DNA from: Marinovum algicola
GTDB lineage: Bacteria; Pseudomonadota; Alphaproteobacteria; Rhodobacterales; Rhodobacteraceae
Direction of reading: 5' to 3'
Assembly (NCBI RefSeq): GCF_900109145.1
Contig: NZ_FNYY01000008.1
Location: 62,001-126,000, forward strand
Length of the DNA stretch: 64,000 bases
The notes under the pieces are model-generated. The model made no database searches and had not been told where the DNA came from. It saw only the letters and a list, made by a program, of their open reading frames with translations. Numbering within the stretch: the first letter of the stretch is position 1; every line of letters begins with the position of its first letter. Positions 15,443-22,956 of the stretch are shown here, one piece after another. The position numbers were made by a program, and so were the translations under genes.

Positions 15443-16207
15443 ATGACCCAACCGCTTCTCGAATCCCGCGATCTCACCGTGCGCTTTGGCGGCCATGTTG
15501 CCGTTGACGCGGTAAGTTGCGCCTTCGCCGCCGGTGAGCTGACTGCCATCGTTGGGCCGAATGGCGCCGGCAAGACCACTTATTTCAACCTGATTTCCGG
15601 CCAGATCGCCGCCAGTGCCGGCCAGGTGCTGCTGCGGGGCGAGGACATCACCCGCCAGTCGGTCGCGCGGCGCTGTGCCGGGGGGCTGGGGCGGGCGTTT
15701 CAGCTCACCAACCTGTTTCCCGACCTGACCACGCTGGAAAACGTCCGGCTGGTGATCCAGGCGCGCCGCGCCAAGGGCTTCAACCTGCTGTCGATGGCTG
15801 CCTCCGATAACGACTTGCGCGACGCGGCGCTGGCGGTGCTCGAGCGGGTGCGCATGACCGCGCTGCGCGACACCAGGGTTTCGGAACTCAGCCACGGCAA
15901 TCAGCGCAAGCTCGAGGTGGCGATGCTGATCGCGCTCGATCCGGCGGTCTACATGTTCGACGAACCCACCGCCGGGATGAGCGCCGACGAGGCGCCGGTG
16001 GTGCTTGATCTGATCGCCGGGCTCAAGGCCGAGCGCGACCGCACCATCCTGCTGGTCGAACACAAGATGGACGTCATCCGCACGCTGGCCGACCGTATCA
16101 TCGTGCTGCACAACGGCGCCCTGGCCGCCGATGGGCCGCCGGGCGAGGTGATGGCGATGGAGGTGGTGCAGGAGGCCTATATGGGAAAGGATCTCGCCCT
16201 TGTCTGA
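15443..16207 (+). CDS. LIV-type ABC transporter ATP-binding protein (LivG-like)
   Basis: 254 residues. Walker A GPNGAGKTT, signature LSHGNQRKLEVA, Walker B VYMFDEPT and the switch histidine in LLVEHKMDV are all intact. The length and the AFQLTNLFPDLTTLENVRL segment fit LivG-type subunits. With the LivF-like partner it powers import through the two permeases downstream. The start ATG has no strong RBS, and REP-like hairpins separate it from the binding-protein gene, so expression may be tuned lower than the SBP. The 3' end overlaps the next gene by 8 bases. Confidence 0.93.
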   Translation: MTQPLLESRDLTVRFGGHVAVDAVSCAFAAGELTAIVGPNGAGKTTYFNLISGQIAASAGQVLLRGEDITRQSVARRCAGGLGRAFQLTNLFPDLTTLENVRLVIQARRAKGFNLLSMAASDNDLRDAALAVLERVRMTALRDTRVSELSHGNQRKLEVAMLIALDPAVYMFDEPTAGMSADEAPVVLDLIAGLKAERDRTILLVEHKMDVIRTLADRIIVLHNGALAADGPPGEVMAMEVVQEAYMGKDLALV

Positions 16208-16925
16208 CCCCATCCTCTCGCTCTCGGGCGTCTGTACCGACATCGCCCAGTACCACATCCTGCAAGGCGTCGATCTCGAGGTCGGGCGCGGCGGCGTCAC
16301 CATGCTTCTGGGCCGCAATGGCGTCGGCAAGACCACGACGCTGCGCACCGTCATCGGCCATTGGCAGGCCCGCGCCGGCAGCATCCGCTTTGACGGCCAG
16401 GAGATCACCCGCATGCCGACGCCGGACCGTGCCCGCGCCGGCATCGGTTTCGTGCCCGAGGACATGGGCATCTTTTCCGGCCTCACGGTCGAGGAGAACA
16501 TGACCCTCGCCGCCGCCTCCGGGCCGCTGGATACGGCCCGGCGCGACTGGCTGTTCTCGGTCTTTCCGCCGCTCAGAACCTTCTGGCGCTCGGCCGCCGG
16601 CACGCTCTCGGGCGGGCAGAAACAGATGCTGTCGATTGCCCGCGCCATGGCCGAGGAGCGCCGGCTCTACCTGATCGACGAACCCACCAAGGGCCTCGCC
16701 CCGGCGATCATCTCGACCATGGTCGGCGCGCTGCGCGAGCTGAAATCTCAGGGCGCCTCGATCCTGATGGTCGAACAGAACTTTGCCGTCGCCAAGGCGC
16801 TGGGCGACCAGGTGGCGGTGATGGAAGACGGCTGTATCATCTGGACCGGCGCGATGGCCGACCTGGCCGCCGACGCCGCGTTGCAGGAGCGGCTGATGGG
16901 CCTGAGCATGGAGGTGGAGGCATGA
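16200..16925 (+). CDS. LIV-type ABC transporter ATP-binding protein (LivF-like)
   Basis: 241 residues. Walker A is GRNGVGKTT, the signature LSGGQKQMLSIARA, Walker B LYLIDEPTKGLAP, and the switch histidine position is replaced by glutamine in MVEQNF, which is normal for LivF subunits. The GFVPEDMGIFSGLTVEEN stretch is typical. The start is TTG at 16200, overlapping the livG-like stop, and the stop overlaps the next ATG (ATGA). This points to tight translational coupling in the transporter operon. Confidence 0.93.
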   Translation: MSDPILSLSGVCTDIAQYHILQGVDLEVGRGGVTMLLGRNGVGKTTTLRTVIGHWQARAGSIRFDGQEITRMPTPDRARAGIGFVPEDMGIFSGLTVEENMTLAAASGPLDTARRDWLFSVFPPLRTFWRSAAGTLSGGQKQMLSIARAMAEERRLYLIDEPTKGLAPAIISTMVGALRELKSQGASILMVEQNFAVAKALGDQVAVMEDGCIIWTGAMADLAADAALQERLMGLSMEVEA

Positions 16926-17953
16926 GCGTCGCGCCCGATCACAGCCCGACCTTTGCCCGCACCTCGCTTGCCGAGCGGCTGAGCAGGGCGGCGCCCTATC
17001 TGTTGGTCCCCGTGCTTGTCGTGCTGGGCTTTCTTGCCATTGGCGCGCCGTCGTCCTGGCTGACGCTGACCGTCTCGGGCCTCGCCATGGGCATGATGAT
17101 CTTTGTCATGGCCTCGGGGCTGACGCTGGTCTTTGGCCTGATGGACGTGATCAACTTCGGCCATGGCGCCTTTATCTCGGTGGGGGCCTTCGTCGGCATC
17201 TCGGTTCTGCTGGCCTTGGGCAGTTGGACCGGCGCGCCGTCGCTGGCGCTCAACGTCGCGGCGGTGATGCTGGCGGTGGTGGCGGCGATGATCGTCACCG
17301 GCGCGCTGGGCTGGGCCTTCGAGCGGGTCATCGTGCGCCCCGTCTATGGCGCGCATCTCAAGCAGATCCTCGTCACCGTCGGCGGGCTGATCGTGATCGA
17401 GCAGCTGATCCATGTGGTCTGGGGGCCGGACGAGATCTTTCTTACCCGCCCCGAGACGCTGAAAGGCGCCTTTACCTTCGCCGGGGCCGCGATCGAGAAA
17501 TACCGCCTGCTGGCGGTTGTTGTCGGCCTCGTGCTCTTTGTCGCCATGCGGCTGGTCTTCACGCGCACCAAGATCGGGCTGATCGTCCGCGCCGGCGTGC
17601 AGAACGGCGAGATGGTCGAGGCGCTGGGCTACCGGTTGCGGCTGGTCTTCATCGGGGTCTTCATCGCCGGATCGGCGCTGGCCGGCCTCGGCGGCGTGAT
17701 GTGGGGGCTCTATCAGGAGGTGATCACCGCCGGCATGGGCGAGGAGATGATGATCCTGGTCTTCATCGTGGTGATCATCGGCGGGCTGGGCTCGATCGAG
17801 GGCGCTTTCATCGGCGCGCTGCTGGTCGGGCTGTTGCAGAATTATATCGCCTTTCTCGAACCCAAGCTGGCGCTGATTTCCAACATCGGGCTGATGACGG
17901 CGATCCTGATGTGGCGGCCGCAGGGGATGATGCCGGTGGTGGAGGCCAAGTGA
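16922..17953 (+). CDS. LIV-type ABC transporter permease (LivH-like)
   Basis: 343 residues and about eight to nine transmembrane helices. Hallmarks are GLTLVFGLMDVINFGHGAF, the short EAA-like loop in AGVQNGEMVEALGYRL, and the late VVIIGGLGSIEGAFIGALLVG. It forms the membrane channel with the LivM-like partner. It follows the livF-like gene with ATGA overlap and ends in a TGATG overlap with the next permease gene. The N-terminal cytoplasmic extension of about 20 residues is slightly long for the family. Confidence 0.93.
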   Translation: MSVAPDHSPTFARTSLAERLSRAAPYLLVPVLVVLGFLAIGAPSSWLTLTVSGLAMGMMIFVMASGLTLVFGLMDVINFGHGAFISVGAFVGISVLLALGSWTGAPSLALNVAAVMLAVVAAMIVTGALGWAFERVIVRPVYGAHLKQILVTVGGLIVIEQLIHVVWGPDEIFLTRPETLKGAFTFAGAAIEKYRLLAVVVGLVLFVAMRLVFTRTKIGLIVRAGVQNGEMVEALGYRLRLVFIGVFIAGSALAGLGGVMWGLYQEVITAGMGEEMMILVFIVVIIGGLGSIEGAFIGALLVGLLQNYIAFLEPKLALISNIGLMTAILMWRPQGMMPVVEAK

Positions 17954-19005
17954 TGCTGACCAGACTGCTCTCCGGCGACCGGCCCCGGTCGCTTGTCCTC
18001 ACCGTGATCCTGCTGGCGATCCTCGGGGCGCTGGCCTTTGCGCCCTTCCTCTTTCCCGGCGTGCGCTCGCTGGAAACGGCGGCGCGGATCTGCATCTTTA
18101 TCGTGCTGGTGGCCTCATATGACCTGCTCCTGGGCTACACCGGCATCGTCAGTTTTGCCCATACGATGTTCTTTGGTCTCGGGGCCTATGGCGTTGCGCT
18201 GGCTTCGGACGCGATGGGCCGGGGCTGGGGCGCCCTGGCGGTCGGCACGGTGGCCGGCGCGCTGGCGGCGGCTGTGCTGGCGGCGGTGATCGGCATGTTC
18301 TCGTTGCGGGTGCGGGCGATCTTCTTTGCCATGATCACCCTGGCTGTGGCCTCGGCGGTGGCGGTGCTGGTCAGCCAGCTCTCGGCGATCACCGGCGGCG
18401 AGGACGGGCTGAACTATTCCATCCCGCGCGAATTGACACCGGCCTTTCGGCTGGGCGAGGTCATGGGCGTCAGGATCAACGGCAAGCTGCTGAACTACTA
18501 CCTGGTGTTCACCTGCTGCCTCGTGCTCTTTCTGGTTCTGCTGCGCGTGGTCAACTCTCCTTTCGGCCGGGTGTTGCAGGCGATTCGCGAGAACGAGTTC
18601 CGGGCCGAGGCGATCGGCTATCGTGTGGTCTACTACCGCATCATCGCCACCTGCCTGTCTGCTTCGGTGGCGGCGCTGGCGGGGAGCCTGTTTGCGATCT
18701 GGCTGCGCTATGTCGGGCCGGATACCACGCTGTCCTTCACCATCATGCTCGACATCCTGCTGATGGTGGTGATTGGCGGCATGGGCACGATCTATGGCGC
18801 GGTGATCGGGGCGGCGATCTTCGTGCTGGCGCAGAACTACCTGCAAACTCTGATGGGATCGGCCGCCGAGGCCACCGCCGGCCTGCCGCTGGTGCCCGAC
18901 CTGCTCAACCCCGACCGCTGGCTGCTGTGGTTGGGCGTGCTGTTCATCCTCAGCGTCTATTTCTTTCCGACCGGCATTGTCGGCCGCCTGCGGACCGGCC
19001 GTTGA
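17953..19005 (+). CDS. LIV-type ABC transporter permease (LivM-like)
   Basis: 350 residues of multi-spanning protein. LivM hallmarks are YDLLLGYTGIVSFAHTMFFGLGAYG, the loop AIRENEFRAEAIGY and the late GGMGTIYGAVIGAAIFV. It pairs with the LivH-like subunit. The start ATG overlaps the previous stop by one base; the longer upstream reading frame is a shadow of livH. The stop overlaps the TTG start of the alpha/beta hydrolase gene, so that hydrolase belongs to the transporter operon. Confidence 0.93.
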   Translation: MLTRLLSGDRPRSLVLTVILLAILGALAFAPFLFPGVRSLETAARICIFIVLVASYDLLLGYTGIVSFAHTMFFGLGAYGVALASDAMGRGWGALAVGTVAGALAAAVLAAVIGMFSLRVRAIFFAMITLAVASAVAVLVSQLSAITGGEDGLNYSIPRELTPAFRLGEVMGVRINGKLLNYYLVFTCCLVLFLVLLRVVNSPFGRVLQAIRENEFRAEAIGYRVVYYRIIATCLSASVAALAGSLFAIWLRYVGPDTTLSFTIMLDILLMVVIGGMGTIYGAVIGAAIFVLAQNYLQTLMGSAAEATAGLPLVPDLLNPDRWLLWLGVLFILSVYFFPTGIVGRLRTGR

Positions 19006-19766
19006 GCGGCAGACGTCCGCTGATCCTGCTGCATGGCTGGACCATGTGTGGCGCGATCTTCGACGATCTCGCCGCGCGGCTGGGCGATGTGGCGCAGTGC
19101 CATGCGCCCGACCTGCCCGGCCATGGCGCGGCGGCGGACCGCCCGGCGACGCTCGACGCCTGCGCCGCGCTGGTCGCCGAGCAGGTGGCCGCAGCCCGGG
19201 CTCCGCCGGTGCTCCTGGGCTGGTCGATGGGGGCGGCAGCAGCCTGGCGCTATATCGCGCGGGAGGGCTGTGGCGCGCTCGCCGGGCTGGTCACGGTGGA
19301 CATGAGCCCGCGCCTGCGCCCGGCGGCGGATTGGTGCCACGGGCTAAAGCGGCAGAGCGCCGAGGACATTATGCGGGCGACCGCACGCATCCGGCAGGAC
19401 TGGCCCGCCGCGACCGGCAGCATCGCCGCCAACATGTTCGCCACGCCGGCCGGTGCACCGGGGCTGGCGCCGCAGCAGGCGCGGCGGCTGATCCTGTCGC
19501 AGGACGCGGCGGCGATGCAGGCGCTCTGGGAAGATTTGCTGACGCTCGACGAACGCGCCACGATTGCCGGGATCGATCGGCCTTATCTGGTCTGTTCCGG
19601 GGCGCAAAGCCGGGTCTACCCGGCTTCGGCCGCCACCTGGCTGGCGCAGGCCGCGCCGCAGGCCCGGCACCAGGTCTTTGCCCGTTCCGGCCATTCGCCG
19701 CATCTGGAAGAACCGGCGGCGATGAGTGACGCCCTGTGCCGCTTTATCCGCGCGCTGCCGGCGTGA
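19002..19766 (+). CDS. alpha/beta-hydrolase (esterase/thioesterase-like)
   Basis: 254 residues of alpha/beta hydrolase fold. The oxyanion region is LILLHGWTMCG, the nucleophile serine is in GWSMG and the catalytic histidine in SGHSPH. The fold resembles BioH-like carboxylesterases but includes no family-specific mark. It starts with TTG at 19002 overlapping the permease stop, so it is coupled to the transporter operon. A role in cleaving an ester or CoA thioester of the imported compound is inferred. Its 3' end overlaps the convergent hotdog gene by 23 bases, so the two transcripts are antisense at their ends. Confidence 0.83.
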   Translation: MSGRRPLILLHGWTMCGAIFDDLAARLGDVAQCHAPDLPGHGAAADRPATLDACAALVAEQVAAARAPPVLLGWSMGAAAAWRYIAREGCGALAGLVTVDMSPRLRPAADWCHGLKRQSAEDIMRATARIRQDWPAATGSIAANMFATPAGAPGLAPQQARRLILSQDAAAMQALWEDLLTLDERATIAGIDRPYLVCSGAQSRVYPASAATWLAQAAPQARHQVFARSGHSPHLEEPAAMSDALCRFIRALPA

Positions 19767-20112
19767 CGTCCCGCGTCTTGACCAGCGCACGGCCTTCGCA
19801 GATCACCTGACCGCCGGCATCGGTGCAGCGCGCCCAGAGATCGACGAGGTGTTTCTCGGGCCGCAACCGGGTGATCTCGACCGTCGCCGTCAACTCGGTC
19901 TCCGGCGCGGCCCGGCCGGTAAAGTGCAGCTCCTGCTTGAGGTAATTCGTTCCCGCGCCCGGCAGGTCGACCCCGAGCAGATGGGAAAACAGCGCCGCGA
20001 TCAGCGGTTCGGGCACATGGGCCGCAGGCGCGGCCCCGGCCAGCGCGGCAAAATCTGCCAGATCGGCGGCGGTATAGCTGCGCCTGAGCTCGGCCCTGTC
20101 CCCGACCTTCAT
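19744..20112 (-). CDS. MaoC-like hotdog protein lacking the catalytic motif
   Basis: 122 residues. The pattern LAGAAPAAHVPEPL-ALFSHLLGVDLPGAGTNYLKQELHF matches the MaoC/PhaJ hydratase fold. The usual catalytic GD-NP-H segment is replaced, leaving no Asp/His pair, while the GTNYL-Q-LHF part is well kept. Such a chain is likely the non-catalytic half of a heterodimeric hydratase, with the neighbour at 20109 supplying the active residues. Start ATG overlaps the neighbour's stop (ATGA). The gene ends inside the convergent hydrolase gene. Confidence 0.75.
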   Translation of the reverse strand: MKVGDRAELRRSYTAADLADFAALAGAAPAAHVPEPLIAALFSHLLGVDLPGAGTNYLKQELHFTGRAAPETELTATVEITRLRPEKHLVDLWARCTDAGGQVICEGRALVKTRDVTPAARG

Positions 20113-20471
20113 GCCGCGATCTCCGTTTCGCCCAGAAGCACCTCGGCGCCGTCCTCGGCCCGCACCGCGCGCAGTTCGAGCCGCCCGGCCTGCGTTTCGC
20201 GTACCGTGAGATGCAGCCGCTCGCCGACAAAGGCCGGATTGGGAAACATCATCGTCTGGCGGAGCTGTCGCGCCTCGGGACGCGCCTGACGGATCAGACC
20301 CCAGAATCTGGCATAGATCAGCATGCCATGGCTCACCGTGCGGCCGAAGGAGGTGCGGGCGGAAAACGCCGGATCGACGTGGATCGGGTTGTCGTCGCCC
20401 GAGACCCGGGCGAAGGCGTCAAAGTCGGCCTGCGTCGGGCACCAGTCGGCGGAGAGATCAATCGGCGGCAT
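20109..20471 (-). CDS. MaoC-family hydratase subunit with catalytic Asp/His
   Basis: 120 residues carrying the MaoC hydratase motif SGDDNPIHVDPAFS, with Asp26 and His31 as the catalytic pair, then SFGRTVSHGML. The family adds water to enoyl-CoA to give the R-3-hydroxyacyl-CoA. The C-terminal third is less like PhaJ than the partner's, so the two chains look complementary. The start lies inside the acyl-CoA ligase gene (14-base overlap) and the stop overlaps the next start. Together they suggest one enzyme complex in a CoA-dependent degradation pathway. Confidence 0.82.
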   Translation of the reverse strand: MPPIDLSADWCPTQADFDAFARVSGDDNPIHVDPAFSARTSFGRTVSHGMLIYARFWGLIRQARPEARQLRQTMMFPNPAFVGERLHLTVRETQAGRLELRAVRAEDGAEVLLGETEIAA

Positions 20472-21948
20472 CGCGTGCCCTCAGTTCGGATTTGCGCACC
20501 TTGCCGGCGGCGGTGCGGGGAAAGTCCTCGACCAGATGCAGCCGCGTCGGCACCTTGTAGCCGGCGAGTCGCGCGCGGCACCAGGGCCGCAGCGCCTGCG
20601 GATCGAGCCGCGTGCCCGGCCGGGCGATGACAAAGCCTTCGCCGACCTCGCCCCATTTTGCATCCGGCACGCCCACCACCGCAGCCTCGAGCACGTCCGG
20701 GTGGCTGTGCAGCACCCGCTCGACCTCGGCCGGATAGACGTTTTCGCCGCCCGAGACATACATGTCCTTGATCCGGTCGACGATGAAGTAATAGCCCTCG
20801 CCATCGCGCCGCCCGATGTCGCCCGAGCGCAGCCAGCCGTCCTCGGTAAAGGTCGCGCGGGTGGCCTCGGGGTTGTCGAAGTAACCGGGGGTGATGTTCG
20901 GCCCGCGCATCTCGATTTCGCCTTCGCCGGGCTGGCCATCGGGCACGCCTGCCAGCCGCACGTCGGTCAGCATCTGGGCATGGCCGACCGAGCCGATCTT
21001 GTCAGAGGCGCGGGCGGCGTCCATCAGAAAGACCGTGGGGCCGGTCTCGGTCATGCCGAAACCGTTGAGCACCTTGCAGCCGCGCGCGGCAAAGAAGCGG
21101 ATCAGCGGCTCGCCCAGCGGCGCGCCGCCGCAGCCGCAGCGCAGGGTTGTCCAGTCGATCCGCTCGACGTCCGGCAAGAGCGAAAAGGCCTGAAAGATCG
21201 CCGGCACTCCAAAGAACTGCGTCACCTGGCCGGCGCGGATCAGGGCCAGGATCGTCTCGGGTTCGAACCGGGGCAGCACGGTGGAATGACCGCCGTTGAG
21301 AAACAGCGGCAGGGTGTAGAGATTGATCCCGGCGGTATGAAACAGCGGCAGGAAGTTGACCGAGGTGTCGGCGCCGGTCAGTGCCACCGCCTGACCGATG
21401 TTGACCGCATTGGCCCAGGCCATGCGCGGCGTCTGGATCACCGCCTTGGGCCGGCCGGTGGTGCCGGAGGTGAATAGCAGATACCAGGGCCGCTCGGCCG
21501 GGATCGGCGCGTTGCGGGGCGGGGCCGGGCTGGCCATCCAATCCGCCAGATCGTCGAAGGAAAAGACCGCAAGGCCGGTGTCTCTGGCGAGATCGGCCGC
21601 CAGACCGGCATGCGGCGCGTCGTGGATCAGGGCGCGCGGGCGCACCGGCGCCAGGGTTTCGAGCAGTTCCGGCACCGGCTGGCGCCAGTTCAGCGGGCAG
21701 AGAATGATGCCGGTTTTCTGACAGGCAAAGAGCAGCACAAAGAACTCGACCCGGTTGAGGCAGAGCAGCGCCAGCCGGTCGCCTTCGTTCATTCCATGGT
21801 GCAGAAGCGCGGCGGCGACCGCGTCGGCGGCGCGGTTGATGTCGGCAAAGCCCCAGACCCGGCCGCTGGCGGCATCGGTGAACCCCGGCGCCTCGGGCGT
21901 GATCTCGGCCCGCTTGTGCGCCATGTCGGGCAGGGCGTCCGGGCTCAC
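20458..21948 (-). CDS. AMP-binding acyl-CoA ligase/synthetase
   Basis: 496 residues of the adenylate-forming family. P-loop-like LLFTSGTTGRPKAV, GFGMTETGP, the hinge GDIGRRDGEGYYFIVDR and the C-terminal catalytic lysine motif GKVRKSEL are all present. The enzyme activates a carboxylic acid with ATP and joins it to CoA. Starting codon is GTG, overlapping the TetR stop by four bases. It is second in a TetR-ligase-hotdog-hotdog operon. The substrate is probably the acid brought in by the divergent transporter operon; whether aliphatic or aromatic cannot be told. Confidence 0.9.
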   Translation of the reverse strand: MSPDALPDMAHKRAEITPEAPGFTDAASGRVWGFADINRAADAVAAALLHHGMNEGDRLALLCLNRVEFFVLLFACQKTGIILCPLNWRQPVPELLETLAPVRPRALIHDAPHAGLAADLARDTGLAVFSFDDLADWMASPAPPRNAPIPAERPWYLLFTSGTTGRPKAVIQTPRMAWANAVNIGQAVALTGADTSVNFLPLFHTAGINLYTLPLFLNGGHSTVLPRFEPETILALIRAGQVTQFFGVPAIFQAFSLLPDVERIDWTTLRCGCGGAPLGEPLIRFFAARGCKVLNGFGMTETGPTVFLMDAARASDKIGSVGHAQMLTDVRLAGVPDGQPGEGEIEMRGPNITPGYFDNPEATRATFTEDGWLRSGDIGRRDGEGYYFIVDRIKDMYVSGGENVYPAEVERVLHSHPDVLEAAVVGVPDAKWGEVGEGFVIARPGTRLDPQALRPWCRARLAGYKVPTRLHLVEDFPRTAAGKVRKSELRARDAAD

Positions 21949-22532
21949 GGCACCAGCCCCTCGCTGATCATCCGGAAGGTTTCCTCGACCACCCGGTCGA
22001 TGTCGGGCTTGTCCTCCCAGAGCACGAAACGTTCGCCCAGCGTCTTGGAAATGCCCATCAGGGCCCAGGCGCGGATCTCGGCGTCGCCTTCGGTGATCTC
22101 GCCTGCCGCCTGCGCCCGCCGCAGCTGCGCGGCATAGGCCCTCGCGAAGCTGGTGAAGTAATTGCGATAGGCCTCGGGGTCGACAAACCGCGCCTCTTCG
22201 ACAATGCGGTAGAGCGCCGGGCGGTCGGCCACGAAGCTGAGAAAGGCGTGCAGGCCAGCGCGTTCCGCAGCAAGCCGGTCGGGCGCCTCGGTGACCGCCT
22301 CGGCCACCATGGCGCGGGTCAGCCGGCCCATTTCCAGCACCAGCTCGCGGAAGATCTCTTCCTTGCTCCTGAAGTAGATGTAGAACGTGCCAAGCGCGGT
22401 TTCGGCCTCGCGCGTGATGTCGGCGATCGAGGCCATGGAAAAGCCCTTGTCACCGATCACCACCTCGGCGGCATGCAAGAGCTGGGCCCGGCGTTCAAGC
22501 CCGCGTTTGGTTTTTGGCAATCCCTGCGTCAT
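21945..22532 (-). CDS. TetR-family transcriptional regulator
   Basis: 195 residues. The N-terminal helix-turn-helix (RRAQLLHAAEVVIGDKGFSMASIADITREAETALGTFYIYFRSKEE, quoted only in part: GFSMASIADITREA, GTFYIYFRSKEE) is typical TetR; the rest is the ligand-binding domain. ATG 22532 is chosen over an upstream in-frame ATG at 22556, because the palindrome AATATGAAT-N4-ATTCATGTT (22538-22559) would otherwise be inside the gene. It heads the ligase/hotdog operon and likely represses itself and the transporter. The effector is probably a CoA thioester or the free acid, by analogy. Confidence 0.9.
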   Translation of the reverse strand: MTQGLPKTKRGLERRAQLLHAAEVVIGDKGFSMASIADITREAETALGTFYIYFRSKEEIFRELVLEMGRLTRAMVAEAVTEAPDRLAAERAGLHAFLSFVADRPALYRIVEEARFVDPEAYRNYFTSFARAYAAQLRRAQAAGEITEGDAEIRAWALMGISKTLGERFVLWEDKPDIDRVVEETFRMISEGLVP

Positions 22533-22537
22533 GACGC

Positions 22538-22559
22538 AATATGAATACTGATTCATGTT
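22538..22559. promoter_or_regulatory. TetR operator candidate upstream of tetR
   Basis: Inverted repeat AATATGAAT (22538-22546), spacer ACTG, ATTCATGTT (22551-22559), one mismatch in nine pairs. It shares the TGATTCATGT-TCA-ATT core with the palindrome at 14131-14152. It sits 6 bases before the TetR start codon, a classical autoregulatory position. Confidence 0.62.
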
Positions 22560-22644
22560 TCAAATTCAAGAAAATTCGCGGCTTGGCTTGACCTTCGCCA
22601 AAATACCCACAAAACTAGTTATATCGAATCGAAGGGAGTGCAAC

Positions 22645-22956
22645 ATGGAGTGGCACGACGCCGCGGCAGGCTTTGCCGCAATGGGATCGGAGGCGCGTTT
22701 GCAGGTTCTGCGGGTGCTGATCCGCGCGGGCCAGGCGGGGCTGACGGTGGGCGCGCTTCAGGACCGCACCGGCATGGCACCGTCGACGCTGGCGCATCAC
22801 CTGAAATTTCTGGCCGGGGCCGGGTTGATCGGGCAGGCGCGCGACGGGCGGACGGTGCTCAACCACGCCGATTTCGATCGGCTGCGCGATCTGGCGGATT
22901 TCATCCTCAAGGAATGCTGTGCCGATGTGGCGGGCGCGGCGGCCAACGATGGTTGA
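22645..22956 (+). CDS. ArsR/SmtB-family regulator
   Basis: 103 residues. Winged helix-turn-helix with EARLQVLRVLIRAGQAGLTVGAL and the recognition helix region MAPSTLAHHLKFL, typical of ArsR. The C-terminal pair of cysteines in LKECCADV could be a metal or metalloid sensor site. ATG 22645 follows AAGGGAGTG. It overlaps the permease gene by 8 bases, so it controls that transporter. The AT-rich stretch 22615-22630 just upstream is a likely promoter/operator. Inducer is likely arsenite or another thiophilic metal, based on the family. Confidence 0.88.
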   Translation: MEWHDAAAGFAAMGSEARLQVLRVLIRAGQAGLTVGALQDRTGMAPSTLAHHLKFLAGAGLIGQARDGRTVLNHADFDRLRDLADFILKECCADVAGAAANDG

